Part shown: piece by piece, positions 45,525 to 57,655 of the stretch
Position numbering within the stretch: position 1 is the stretch's first letter
How the letters are laid out: each line of letters begins with the position of its first letter
Source of the DNA: Procambarus clarkii
Lineage: Eukaryota > Arthropoda > Malacostraca > Decapoda > Cambaridae
Length of the DNA: 64,000 nucleotides
Assembly (NCBI RefSeq): GCF_040958095.1
Contig: NC_091173.1
Span: 19,767,082-19,831,081 of the forward strand
Direction of reading: 5' to 3'
Position numbers and translations under genes: made by a program
Notes under the pieces: model-generated
What the model saw: only the letters and a program-made list of their open reading frames with translations
Told to the model about the DNA's origin: nothing
Database searches by the model: none

Positions 45525-45929
45525 ATGATGCAGGCGACGTTGGTGACTGCCGTAGTGGTCGTCTCCCTGGCCTCCCTCTCAGCCTCGCTCACCCTCCACC
45601 ACCACCAGTCGTCGCGTCAAGCTGTCATTGTCAACGGCACCTCCGTCGATATTGGCTACATGGAGAACGCCTTCGTGTTCTGCAGGGCGGAGGTGTCGAC
45701 CACTGACAACCTGCACCACTACCAGGTCCAGTGGCGGAACTCCACAGGTGCCACGGTGGCCAGATGGTCCGACAATACCCGCTACGTGTACTCCCTGGGC
45801 ACCGGGGCACACGTCCGTCACTCCTACCTCGTCTTCCACCACTTCAGCAGCACACACGCCGGAGACTACACCTGTGTCCTCCTCCACAGGGGCACCCAGG
45901 TCGACGCATCAACCATCAACGTCCACTGA
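45525..45929 (+). CDS. Secreted single-domain immunoglobulin protein, copy 3 (inverted)
   Basis: This intact 134-residue single-exon frame on the opposite strand to copies 1 and 2 has the signal peptide, Cys53, Trp70 and THAGDYTC. It differs from copy 1 at residues 61 (Asp for Ser), 76 (Ala for His) and 77 (Thr for Lys), plus about five silent changes. Both sequons (NGT, NST) are present. The upstream flank matches copy 1 back to about 45190, beyond where copy 2 diverges. The downstream flank matches copy 2 to about 46020, so the flanks are mosaic. Single-exon structure might suggest retrocopying, but the shared promoter argues for DNA-level duplication. Confidence 0.8.
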   Translation: MMQATLVTAVVVVSLASLSASLTLHHHQSSRQAVIVNGTSVDIGYMENAFVFCRAEVSTTDNLHHYQVQWRNSTGATVARWSDNTRYVYSLGTGAHVRHSYLVFHHFSSTHAGDYTCVLLHRGTQVDASTINVH

Positions 45930-45959
45930 TGAGTCCACGAGGGCCACAGCTCGTCCATG

Positions 45960-45980
45960 CTATTTATTATTTATTTAATA
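45960..45980 (+). promoter_or_regulatory. AU-rich 3'UTR element of Ig gene 3
   Basis: CTATTTATTATTTATTTAAT contains the UUAUUUAUU nonamer about 30 nt past the stop, matching copies 1 and 2. Further ATTTA units follow. Confidence 0.5.
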
Positions 45981-46439
45981 TATTTAATATTTATATTTTA
46001 ATATATCTGTAATCTGTCAAATGTTGAATTATTTATTTGTTAAAGAAATAATATAGTATATTAAAATCTATAAATTATATATTTTGTGCTGATTACCTAT
46101 TTATGTCATTGACTGATTTGACTCGCGAGTGTCGAAAACACACACACACACACACGTTGTTGACTGCCAATTATCTGGGCTACCTTGATCTGTTGTTATC
46201 GCAGTAATCACCATAAAGGTTTTCAGGGTAGAGCATCTGTCACACAACTGATAACCCCTCTATATGCCACCCGACATCATCCCTCTCCCCCTCCCTTCCG
46301 AACCTCATCATTGTTAGTGAGAACATTCGGAGTATTTAATGTGTCACAGCAGCAAAGTACAGTATTAACATCTACTTATTGGCGTTTTGAATGTGTAGAT
46401 GTTACATGTGTTAACACTGATCAACATGTGGATTATTTT

Positions 46440-46975
46440 ATGAAGCTGTAAATTTATTGGTGAGGCTGTGAATTTGTTGCCGGGCCTGTGGATTTGTTGG
46501 CGAGGCAGTAGATTTGTTAGCGATTTTGAAGATTTGTTGATGACGCTTTAGATTGGTTGGCAAAGCTGTAAATTTGTTGGCGAGGCAGTAGATTCGTTTG
46601 CAAGGCTGTGGATTTGTTGGCCGAACTGTAGATTTGTTGGCGAGGCTGTGGATTTGTTGGCCGAACTGTAGATTTGTTGGCGATGCTTTAGATTTGTTGG
46701 CAATGCTGTAGAGTTGTTGGCGAGGCTGTAACTTTGTTGGCAATGCTGTAGAGTTGTTGGCGATGCTGTAACTTTGTTGGCAATGCTGTAGAGTTGTTGG
46801 GGAGGCTGTAACTTTGTTGGCAATGCTGTAGATTTGTTGGCGATGCTGTAAAGTTGTTAATGAGGCTGTAGATTTGTTGGCGAGGCTGTAGCTTTGTTGG
46901 CGATGCTGTAGCTTTGTTGGCGATGCTGTAGCTTTGTTGGCGAGGCTGTAGATTTGTTGCCTGTGCTGTGGATTC
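46440..46975. repeat. 20-bp minisatellite
   Basis: The unit TTTGTTGGCGAGGCTGTAGA is repeated about 26 times with many point variants (CGATGCTG, CAATGCTG, CCGAACTG). The two open frames on the minus strand encode only N-K-S-T-A-type repeats. Confidence 0.93.
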
Positions 46976-46984
46976 TGTGGTAAT

Positions 46985-47950
46985 CTGTACTCACCCACCT
47001 AATTCTGCTTGCGGGGGTTGAGCTTCGGCTCTTTGGTCCCGCCTCTCAACTGTCAATCAACTGGTGTATAGATTCCTAGCCTATTGGGCTCTATCATATC
47101 TACATTTAAAATTGCGTATGGAGTCAGCCTCCTTCACATCACTGCCTAGTGTATTCCATTTGTTAACTACTCTGACACTAGAAAAGTTCTTTCTAATACA
47201 TCTTTGGTTCATTTGGGTTCTCAATTTCCACTTGCCCCCCTTGTGCTTCTACCAACTATGTTAAAGAAACTGTCTTTATCTACCCTATTAATTCCTGAGA
47301 ATCTTGTATGTGGTGATCATGTTTCCCATAACCTTGTGTCTTCCAGCGATGTGAGGTTTAGTTCCCGTAGTCTCTCCTCATAGCTCATAGCCCTCAGCTC
47401 GGGTACTAGTCTGGTGGCATACCTTTGAACCTTCTCCAATTTAATCTCGTGCTTGACTAGATACGGACTCCATGCTGGAGCAGCATATTCCAGGTTTGGT
47501 CTAACGTATGTGGTATACAAGGTTATATTGAGATGATTTCGGGGCTTAGCGTCCCCGCGGCCCAGTCCTCGACCAGGCCTCCTTTTGTTATACACCCCCA
47601 GGAAGCAGCCTGTAGCAGCTGTCTAATTCCCAGGTACCTATTTACTGCTAGGTAACAGGGGCATCAGGGTGAAAGAAACTCTGCCCATTTGTTTCCGCCT
47701 CCACCAGAGATCGAACCGGAAATCTAGGATTACTTACCCGAAACGCTGTCCTTTCAGCTGTCAGGCCCTAGGTTCCCAGGACGGAACCGTGGGGTTCTAA
47801 ATGATTTTAAACGAGTTAAGGTTCTAAATGATTCCTTACACAAATTTCTAAAGGCAGTTCTTATGTTGGCCAAGCTGGAATATGTCACTGATATCTTCTT
47901 GAGGTGTTCTTCTGGGAACAGGTCTGGCGTGATATCAATCTGTGGATTCT
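46985..47950 (-). mobile_element. CR1-like LINE 3' end, interrupted by a SINE
   Basis: Read on the minus strand, 47520..47330 encodes TTYVRPNLEYAAPAWSPYL, then LEKVQRYATRLVPELRAMSY, ERLRELNLTSLEDTR: the canonical C-terminal RT region of CR1-like LINEs. 47330-46985 continues into the 3' portion, ending in the GCTCAACCCCCGCAAGCA module shared with SINE tails. Upstream coding sequence resumes at about 47950-47800 after the inserted SINE. Only the 3' part of the element is present. Confidence 0.75.
47520..47765 (-). repeat. tRNA-derived SINE inserted in the CR1-like LINE
   Basis: On the minus strand it starts with a tRNA-like head (GGCCTGACAGCTGAAAGGAC A-box-like; GGTTCGATCTCTGG B-box) and passes through 'CCTAGCAGTAAATAGGTACC' to CGGGGACGCTAAGCCCCG. 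It splits LINE sequence that should be contiguous around 'TGTATACAAGGTTCTAAATG'. A GGTTCTAAATGATT block occurs twice just after it (47794 and 47820). Confidence 0.75.
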
Positions 47951-47999
47951 GTGGCGTGGCTGTGGATTTGGCAGCCTCTGGGTGAGACATCCGTGCTGA

Positions 48000-48220
48000 T
48001 GATAGTTCCTGTAGTCTGAGACAGGAAGCATGTACCTAGGCTAAATAAGGTTCTTCTAGGTCAAATATACTGACTTCCCCAAGGAGGCAACTCACAACAG
48101 TTACTTATCGCCTTCATGAATAAACAAGTTCACATTATTGTTTTTATGGGCATATTTTTTTTTTTTTTTTACTTAGTTTTGCAAAGTCTATTACAAAATA
48201 TTACCCAGTAGTTAGTGAGC
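48000..48220. other. Intergenic, no supported gene
   Basis: AT-rich with a T run at 48152. Nothing recognised. Confidence 0.45.
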
Positions 48221-48223
48221 AAC

Positions 48224-48362
48224 AGCTGAGCACGAAGCATCATGGACTGAAATTATTTATCTAGCATTATAGAGCAAATGATCTAGAACTATAGAGCAAA
48301 TATAGTATTTACTCTGTAGCGCTAGATAAATCACTTCGGTCCATGATGCTTCGTGCTTAGCT
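48224..48362. repeat. Foldback hairpin / small MITE
   Basis: The left arm AGCTGAGCACGAAGCATCAT...TTATCTAGC (48224-48265) pairs with GCTAGATAAATCACTTCGGT...TCGTGCTTAGCT (48320-48361). Arms are about 42 nt with few mismatches and the loop is about 54 nt. Confidence 0.8.
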
Positions 48363-50560
48363 GATGCTTAGCTGTCATTTTTACTCGTTAAGTATTTTTT
48401 TATTTTGTTACTCTTCATAGTATATATACATGATGAAATCTTATTTATGGTTATTTTTTATTTTGATCGGTGTTATTTTTTATTTATTCATTATGTAAAC
48501 CACAGTGAATAAATAAAAAAATATCCTGTGGGCGCTGGTTTAAAGGGTTACAGGGGCACCTTATTGGTTCAGGAACTGAATTCCATAGTTCATTTAGTTA
48601 AACAAGTCTTTTTATATCATAAGTGGTTCAAGAAGTGACAGTTTCTATACAAAGCAGTGTACCTCTGCGATGAACCACTTACACATTTACTTAACCTGCG
48701 CACATTCATTTAACATTCCACATACAAGTAGTTAGTTCACACAAGATATTGCTGGTGCCAGGTTGTCGACCCTTGACAATAGTACAGTCACACCATCAGA
48801 AGTGTTAATGTTCACATGTTAGCCAGCGGTCAAGTCATGTCAGGTGACCTAGCCTTAGGCTAAGCTGATAATTATAGATATTTTGCATTGTTCTTTCCAT
48901 TAAACAGGCCGCTGTCTAGGTGTGGTAGGAAGATAGCCAGAGGCTATCTCCTGGTAGGCTTAGCTCCTGGTTCTGCCTTTAATACTCGAGAAGTTGGACA
49001 TTGACAGATAGAGAGGAGCCTCGCCACACCAGAGGTTCCAGCAATAGTAGGCCAGAGTCCAACAAAAGGCCTGTGCTAGACTGGCCAGTCAGGTGGGGTG
49101 GGGGCTTGACTGTCTCCCAAAACCCCCCTCCCCTTCCCTCTCTTACCAACTAATACTCAAAGACCTTGGTGAGTTTGCTTGTAAGATGATGTATTCTGTG
49201 TTTCCCCAAATGAGATGTTGTGTAATTTTCTAAGGGCAGTCATTCATGTTGCTCTCAATTCTTGTGTAGTGACTAATTCTGAATTAGTGTTGATATGGGA
49301 AAAGTCAAGGGTCAAGTTATTTATCCATAAAAGAGAGCATTCATTTATTATATATTTCAAGACTTTTAATTATCTTAAATCTGATAAACTAAGATCTTTG
49401 GTTCATTTCTTGACTTGTGATAAAGTGAAAGCTAGAGTGGAGAGCACTGAAGATTATTTACTAAAGATTATGACTTGATAATTAACTGTGTGATTCACAT
49501 GGTTGTAATGTACTTAACTGTTAACATCCAGAATCTTAACTGTTGCTGAAGAGATGACTTCCATTCCTGGTCTTGTAAATAATTTTGAATGGTTGGGGCA
49601 GCCCTACTTCTACCTTCCTTCCTTCCTTCTACCTCTTTCTATCCACTAACTTCTACCTATACTCTTTACCCTTTCTATCTACAATTTACTACTAATACTA
49701 GCCCTTCTTTCTAACTCTTTCCACCCATCTTCTCTACTTCCTCTGTCCCTCACTCAAGTCTACCCTCCATCTTATTTTCTCTTTCTCAGTTTTCACTCTC
49801 ACCTTCCCCACTCTTCCTCATTCTCCACCCATCCACTAGTCCTCACACTGTTATTTCACATTGTTCTTTATTTCCTTTTATCTCTTTCACTATTCGTTAA
49901 CAATATGCCTTAATTGCCAATGTGCATTATTTGTTGAACATCAATTTACAAAATACATGTACAGTATTGCAAATTATGTTGAAAATGTACATGTATACAG
50001 GCTAAGACACCACTCATGGAGGGGTCGGCCCCCAAGAGCTAATGAATAATTAATTGACTTCAAAATTAAATGCCCACTTCTCCAGAATAACAATACAAAA
50101 TAATACTTTTACTTACCATGTTGTGTATTTTGGTTTACAAGTTAAATCTTTAAGCACTTATTTCTTATATTTTTATATTATAATAAAATAACTTTGGTGG
50201 CTTGATGTACCAATATATAAACAATACTGTACACTATTCATAAAACAGAAAATACTATAAATTATATGGTAGACTATAGTGTAGCCTATATTGAAATGTT
50301 TAGTTTGTAGATCAAACCTATGAAGGTTATTTTTATAGTTATAACAATACAATACTGTGTATACAATACTAAATATGAAAATGTACAGTTTATTAATATT
50401 TATTAAATGGTTAATATATATCACTACAACTGTGTTATAGATGTACGCATTCACCTTATTTGTTCCTACAGGATTGAGCTGTTAGCTCTTGGACCCTGCC
50501 TTTCTAACTAATAGCTAAGTTGGTAAGGCATCTCGGAATAATGCAGGTAAGGAACCTGCT
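48363..50560. other. Intergenic, no supported gene
   Basis: AT-rich sequence. 49600-49860 is strongly pyrimidine-rich (CTTCCTT/CTACC) and could act as a polypyrimidine tract. Open frames of up to 93 codons are AT-driven and lack domains. Confidence 0.45.
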
Positions 50561-52059
50561 TTTGAGATCTTGAGCATCTCTGCTGGGTCATTTGAACATT
50601 GTCTATTTGGTCTATCTCTTAGGTTGCATGTAGTTGAATATGCTTTACTGCATCCTCCAGTGTTCCATGCTTTGCTAAAGCCAATACCATGTAGTGGGAG
50701 CCCCGATGAAATCGAGTTTTCCTACTTTAGTATTTTTATGTTCGACCTTTTTTGGGGGGTTCGGTCAAAAGGCACTGTTGCTCTTGTTATTCATAGACAC
50801 ATCGCACCTGGGCATAGGAAACATCTCCATCCTTCACACCCATCAGTGTTGCTAGTCGTTGACAATCTCATATTTCTCTGAAGAAGTTGCTAGTGTCCAG
50901 ATGGAGCTACAGTACATCTCTACCCACAAGGTTTGATAACCTGGCTTTATTCGGTGTGTTCACTAGTAGTCCATTGCATCAAAAGTAGGGAGGAAGGAAG
51001 GACTAGGATTGTTGAATATGATTGCAAATGGTCTCTCTTGGTTCCATCCAATTTTGATGGAGTGGGAGCTGGACGTGACCATTTCTAGTCATGCGAGATC
51101 TTTGGCCGCCCACAAGTGGATGTGCAACCTTCATAGAAAAGCATCAGCTTTTGGCATATGTAGCTACAATTTCCAATCAGGTCTTGGCATTGGAAGTGCT
51201 TCATTTGAACTGGAAAAGTGGACTGTCATCTATCAGTTCCCTCCAGTCCAGGTGTTGCTTCCTGCGTTATCAAATTTTGAGCTTTGCGGGGCTGCATTAT
51301 TCAGCTGGCTTGTAAATGGCTAGTATAGCCCATGTATCCAGCCATCCTGTCACTTTGCCTCCCTTCTGGCAACCTTTTCCAGGTGAGTAGCAGTATGACA
51401 TACACAAATAGTTTTCTCTGCTAATCTTCACATCTCGAATTTGTGTGTTTCCTCTACCACTATCTGTATGGGAGCAGGAGGTGGAGATCCCTGTATTTCA
51501 GATGTGAGCATCTCCTTATCAGTATAAGGTTGTTTGGTGAACTTTTCACAATTTTCTGGTGCTGCAATCTTGTTCTGGTTGAGGAGTACTGCCTTATTCC
51601 TATAATTAGTGTGTTTTTGCTGGTCAGCACTTACTGAACCTGTGCATCTTTGTTTTCAGATTGGATCTGGCTTCCCCTCTTTTTGTCCTCTTCCAACCTC
51701 CCCCCACTCCTCCCTCCCCCACACTGTGGGGCCCACCTTCTTGAGGCAGCATTCCTTTTGCCATTTATGAGCTTTGTGGGTGAGCTGCATGATCTGTCAT
51801 TCTTGTTGTTTTGCCCTTGTGGACAAGTTTATTAGTATGCAGTATCTGCCCTTATTTCTGGCTGACAATGGGGCTCCTGTTCTCTGTTTGGACATCATTT
51901 TGGTAGAGGAAAAATTAATTCATACGGGTTTACACCCAACCCAGTGTCCTGTTGCAGCTTTCCGTTGCTCTTCGAGAGCAATTCTTCAGCTACACAAATC
52001 AGCCCTATTTCTCAACTTTTGCAACTTAATTCCTTGCTTATAGGCGCAACTATCACAAA

Positions 52060-52060
<1 letters not shown>
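50560..52060 (+). pseudogene. Degraded retroelement with DIRS-like RNase H region
   Basis: Around 51009-51300, two frames together follow the order of the DIRS-type RNase H C-terminal region: LNMIANGLSWFHPILMEWEL; in the next frame TFIEKHQLLAYVATISNQ and LALEVLHLNWKSG; back in the first, VIYQFPPVQVLLPAL. The intact-looking element at 54.5 kb shows the same order (GVSNVLADSLSQF, TEW, LPVYVAPF, AVGVDTFRQDW, YLYLFF). Frameshifts and stops show a dead copy. The flanking sequence 50560-51000 and 51330-52060 is open in places but not recognised. Confidence 0.45.
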
Positions 52061-53571
<1,511 letters not shown>

Positions 53572-54465
53572 TCCTTGAAACTAAAGTCTGGGGCCAAGCT
53601 TCCCAAAATTCTGGATCAGCTAGGGTACTGCTACTGGCAGCCCCTCAGCCACTATACCTGCTACAGCCTGGCTAATCAAGCATCTTTTGATCAGTCAAGC
53701 ATAACATTAGCATCTAAAATTAATATGTTGGATAAAATATCATACTCATACATAACCTTGAGAAAACTTAAGCTTGTTGGACTAGAAAATAGCAGACATT
53801 TAGTTCTAGGTTTGTATCCAGTTTTGTGGCAATGATTTTTTATATTATATACAATATATACAAAGATATATAATCAATTAAGCCATAAATTATAACTTTC
53901 ATAAGTATTCTATGGCAACATGTCACAATTATGAAATATACTGATCAAACATATCATGAGATCCACTATTCATACAATGTTAGTTTTGACACTTACAGAC
54001 TACAGTATCACGATAAAGAAAAACACCTAGCATGAATATAAATGTTAAGAAAATTTTGCATTTTGTGTGCAACACAGAGGCACATTGTTCCTGACAATGG
54101 TAAGGTACTGCTATAAACAAGCCAAGTAAAAATATTATTAATGGACAAGAATGTAGCCATTACAGTACTATACATGAATTTGAACATTTATTCAGAATCT
54201 TTAATATACTATGGACAGAAAACTAATGTATGTAGGCAAATCAAGTAAAAATATAACACCCTCTATAGCTGTTCTAAAAGTACAAAAAATCCTGTCATAT
54301 GGAGCTCACAACACAACGAGTTGGCCAATGCTGTCATGTCTATGTGTCAGTGCTCTTGATGAAGGGCAGCAGGATTATCAAGACCAGTGAATAATGAATG
54401 CACCAGAGTTGTGGAATCTATAACACTGATAATTGCATTTACAGCTAGAGTTGGTAAAAAAAAAT
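53572..54465. other. Intergenic, no supported gene
   Basis: The frame running out of the (CT)n tract to 53835 has no recognisable domain. The rest is AT-rich. Confidence 0.4.
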
Positions 54466-57400
54466 CAGCGTTGAATGCATTGACACGCCATTTTCTGGGC
54501 GAGACCCAGAGGCTCCACGGAGCTATCCAGGCTGATATGTAACCATTAACTTTCTGGCATCAGTCAAAGTGCATGGAGTTCTTGCCTACCGGGAACCATG
54601 AGCCAAAACCTGGCCCCCCCTCAGAGAGGCATGAGAAGCAATGGCCTATAGAAACCCCCGTGTGGTTGGAAGCATTCTATGTCTGCCATCGACCGGGTCT
54701 GACACCCAGAAAGGTAGGCGCCCCAAAACAAACCCCTATCCTGGTGAAAATATTGCTACCGAAAGAGGAATGAGTGAACAGAACTTCCCTAGTGAAAACT
54801 ACCAAATTAGCATCAAGTCATCACATCGCTGTATGTGCAACTTCCCCCTTCCCGGGAGGGGGGAAGGGGTAGCCCCAGACCCCCCCGTGCCGGTGATCCA
54901 ACCGACAGTTCTTAGGCTGGATGTAAAAAATATGTGAAAACACCGCCGCCCGGAGGGAGAAAGAGATGCCAGGGAGCCTCCGGGTCTCACCCAGAAAATG
55001 CAGTTTCATTACATTCAACGCTGGTATTCTGGGGGGGGGAGCCCCATTGGCTCCCCGGAGCTACAAAGATAAGAAAAAGAGGAAAGGACCCGGGAGGCAA
55101 ATGCTACGCGCCCTAACTCAAAAACAAGATAACTGGAAAACCGAAGGACCCAACAGACAACCCAGGAGACCCAAACCCTGAAACAGGAAGGAAGGAAGGA
55201 AGGGAACCCGGGCAATCCAAAGCATTCCCACCACCACAAGGGACAAAACGTGCAGAGAACAGCAGAGAGGTGCAACCAAACACAACACATGATGCACCCC
55301 GGCCCGACCAACCAAAGAAGAAGAACCTAAGGACCCCTCCGGAAAGCAGCAGACCCATTCATCACCAGAGAAAAGGAGACTGCCACAAACGAGCAAAACT
55401 ACCACTAGGACCAAATGAGCAGAAAAACTTCGGTGCCTGAGGAGAGCCTGAAGCTCCCAGAACCGACCCCCAGAGGCCAACACCAACAGGAAAAAAAAAA
55501 AGGGCTGGAAAAACAACCCTGAACCAACAACGAAGCCACCTGCACCCCATACAAGAGAAGATAGACTCGAGTCAGAACCTCAGATGCAAAGACTCGAGGA
55601 GAAGAATGAACCAGCCTCATGCCAAGCTTGACCAATCTGCTGAAAGAAGCGGAGCTGCTCGAAGACCCTCGGGTTCGGACACCAAGCAAGCAGTGCCCAA
55701 AAACAGGGCTGGGCCGGCCACCAAAGAGTCAGAAGGACAACTCTCCCCTGGTAAGTCCCTAAGTGAGTCAGGACCTGGAGCAACACCTGAACTGGAAGAA
55801 GAGGTATAGGTAACCCCACTTCGACCAATCCTGCCTGAAGGTATCAACCCCGACAGCCTCGCAGTCGGAGAAGGGCGCCACGTATACTGGGAGAAGCCTC
55901 GACCACCCCGACACAAAGAGATCCACTTCTGGAGGCTCGAACATCTGGCAGAGCCAACTGAACGAGTTGCCGTCGACTGTCCATTCCGTGGACAGGAGAA
56001 TGAACTGGGACAGACTGTCTGCCAGGACATTGGACACTCCCCAGACGTGAACTGCCAGGAGAGCCAAACCCCGAGAACTCTGCTGATGAGACACCCGAAG
56101 TGACCAGCCCCAAAGAGCCAAGGACCGCATGGAATCCCTCCCCTGGTTCAGGCACTGAATCACCGAGGAACAGTCCAAATGGAGCCGGATCGTCGAGCCA
56201 CGAGTGACCCGAACCCTTCGGAGCGACATCTACACAGCCGCAAACTCCAGCACCGTGCTGTGAGCCCGACGGAAGGACGGACCCCACCGTCCCTGGCCGA
56301 CCTGGTGAGCACTGGTCACAAAGCCCCTGCCCAGAGACGACGAGTCCGTAAACACATCGAGTGAGGTGCCAAGGCACTGAACAGCGAAAAACCCTAAGAG
56401 GAAGCCGGCAATGCAGCAACCGGAGCAAAGCCACCAGAGGTCGAACCCAGTGGTCGTGAGAGAGGTGGAAGGGACATCCCCAAAGGAACCAGAACAACCA
56501 ACAAAGCCACACTCGGGTAGACCACCAAGGCAAAGTTCAGGCTCCCGCTCAAACCCTAGGGCAACCGGCGTGTGACCTGGGAGCCCCTCAAAAAGAGACA
56601 AAGGCAGGAACACAGGTGAAGCAGAGCCGCCAGAGGAAGAGACAAGAAAGCGGTCCGAGCATCTCACACAAGATCCAGCCAAGACAGAACCTGAGAAGGA
56701 ACCAGTTGGGATGTCCGCCAGTTCACCAGGAACCCAAACCCGGCGAGCTGGGAAAGAACCAAATCCCTGGCAAGCAGACACGTGGACCCGCTGAGAGCCA
56801 AAACCAGCCTGTCGTCGAGGTAGGCCAGAACCTGAACACCTAACAGATGCAGGCAGGCCACCACGACCCGATAAGTCGTGTGAAAATGCAAGGCGCCAGA
56901 TTCAAACCGAATGGAAGGCAAACCTATCAAGCAAACTCCTAAAAGCTGAACCCCAAGGACGTGTCCACACATGGGGGCCTAGCAGGGGGCACCACCAAGA
57001 AAACAAAAATGTCTATCAAAAGACCCCAAAAAATAGAGAGGGGCAACCAATCAAAGGCAGCCCCCCCCCCTCCCCCCCACCACGCAGAAAAACAAAAACA
57101 AAAGAAAAACCCCGCAAGAGGATAACGTACCTAGGCGGAACAGAGCAGGCCGCTATAAGAGGTGAAAACTAGCTGTGCTGTACCCAGTGCCCCTACTAGT
57201 GATGAAAACCATCTCTTACCCAGAGGCAAACAAGGGCAACAGAAATTCCAGCCGACTCCAAGGGCGGCCAAATACTGAGTAGAAAAAGACATAGCGGAGG
57301 TAAATCCCAAGGAGACTTGTGAAAGGAGGCCCCAAGGGAAGATAACCCTAGGCACATGCTGCTCGAGTACCCGGCTTTCGGTAGCAATATTTTCACCAGA

Positions 57401-57655
57401 ATAGGGGTTTGTTTTAGGGCGCCTACCTTTCTGGATGCCAGACCCAATCGATGGCAGACATAGAATGCTTCCAACCACATGGGGGTTTCTATAGGCCATT
57501 GCTCCTCGTACCTCTCTGAGGGGGGCCTGGTTCTGGCTCGTGGTCCCTGGTAGGCAAGAACTCCATGCACTTTGACTGATGCCAGAAAGCTAATAATTAC
57601 ATATCAGCCTGGATAGCTCCGGGGAGCCAATGGGGCGCCCCTCCCCCAGAAAAAA
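54466..57655 (-). mobile_element. DIRS-like tyrosine-recombinase retroelement, internally deleted
   Basis: Inverted terminal repeats of about 290 bp (54466-54765 and 57375-57655) enclose DIRS-type RT and RNase H sequence on the minus strand. Next to the left repeat, 54968-55070 carries the reverse complement of the outer edge of the left repeat (GGGTCTCACCCAGAAAATG, through to CATTCAACGCTGG). It is followed directly by the reverse complement of the outer edge of the right repeat (AGCCCCATTGGCTCCCCGGA). A site complementary to both ends is the hallmark internal complementary region of DIRS elements, used as a splint for circle formation. No gag-like ORF is seen and no tyrosine recombinase is recognised. 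At 3.2 kb it is about half the usual size. Frameshifts and a stop make it non-autonomous. Confidence 0.75.
55580..56972 (-). pseudogene. DIRS-like reverse transcriptase and RNase H, broken frames
   Basis: From 56972 downward, the RT part contains GVQVLAYLDDRLVLALSG (catalytic YLDD) and LSQLAGFGFLVNWRTSQLVP. After a frameshift the RNase H begins DVFTDSSSLGRGF and GRWGPSFRRAHSTVLEF. An in-frame stop at 56232-56230 is followed by TIRLHLDCSSVIQCLNQG, GVSNVLADSLSQF, LPVYVAPFSD and AVGVDTFRQDWSKW. Another frameshift leads to VVLLTLWWPAQPCFWALLAW. The order is that of DIRS RT/RH. The RT N-terminal half is missing. Confidence 0.75.

Noticed and set aside
46438-46998. 186-codon frame of N-K-S-T-A-S-P repeats
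   Set aside because: A translation of the 20-bp minisatellite. No signal or domain.
54573-55181. Plus-strand frames in the left end of the DIRS-like element
   Set aside because: They lie in the terminal repeat and internal complementary region, and similar frames appear inverted at the other end. Not coding.
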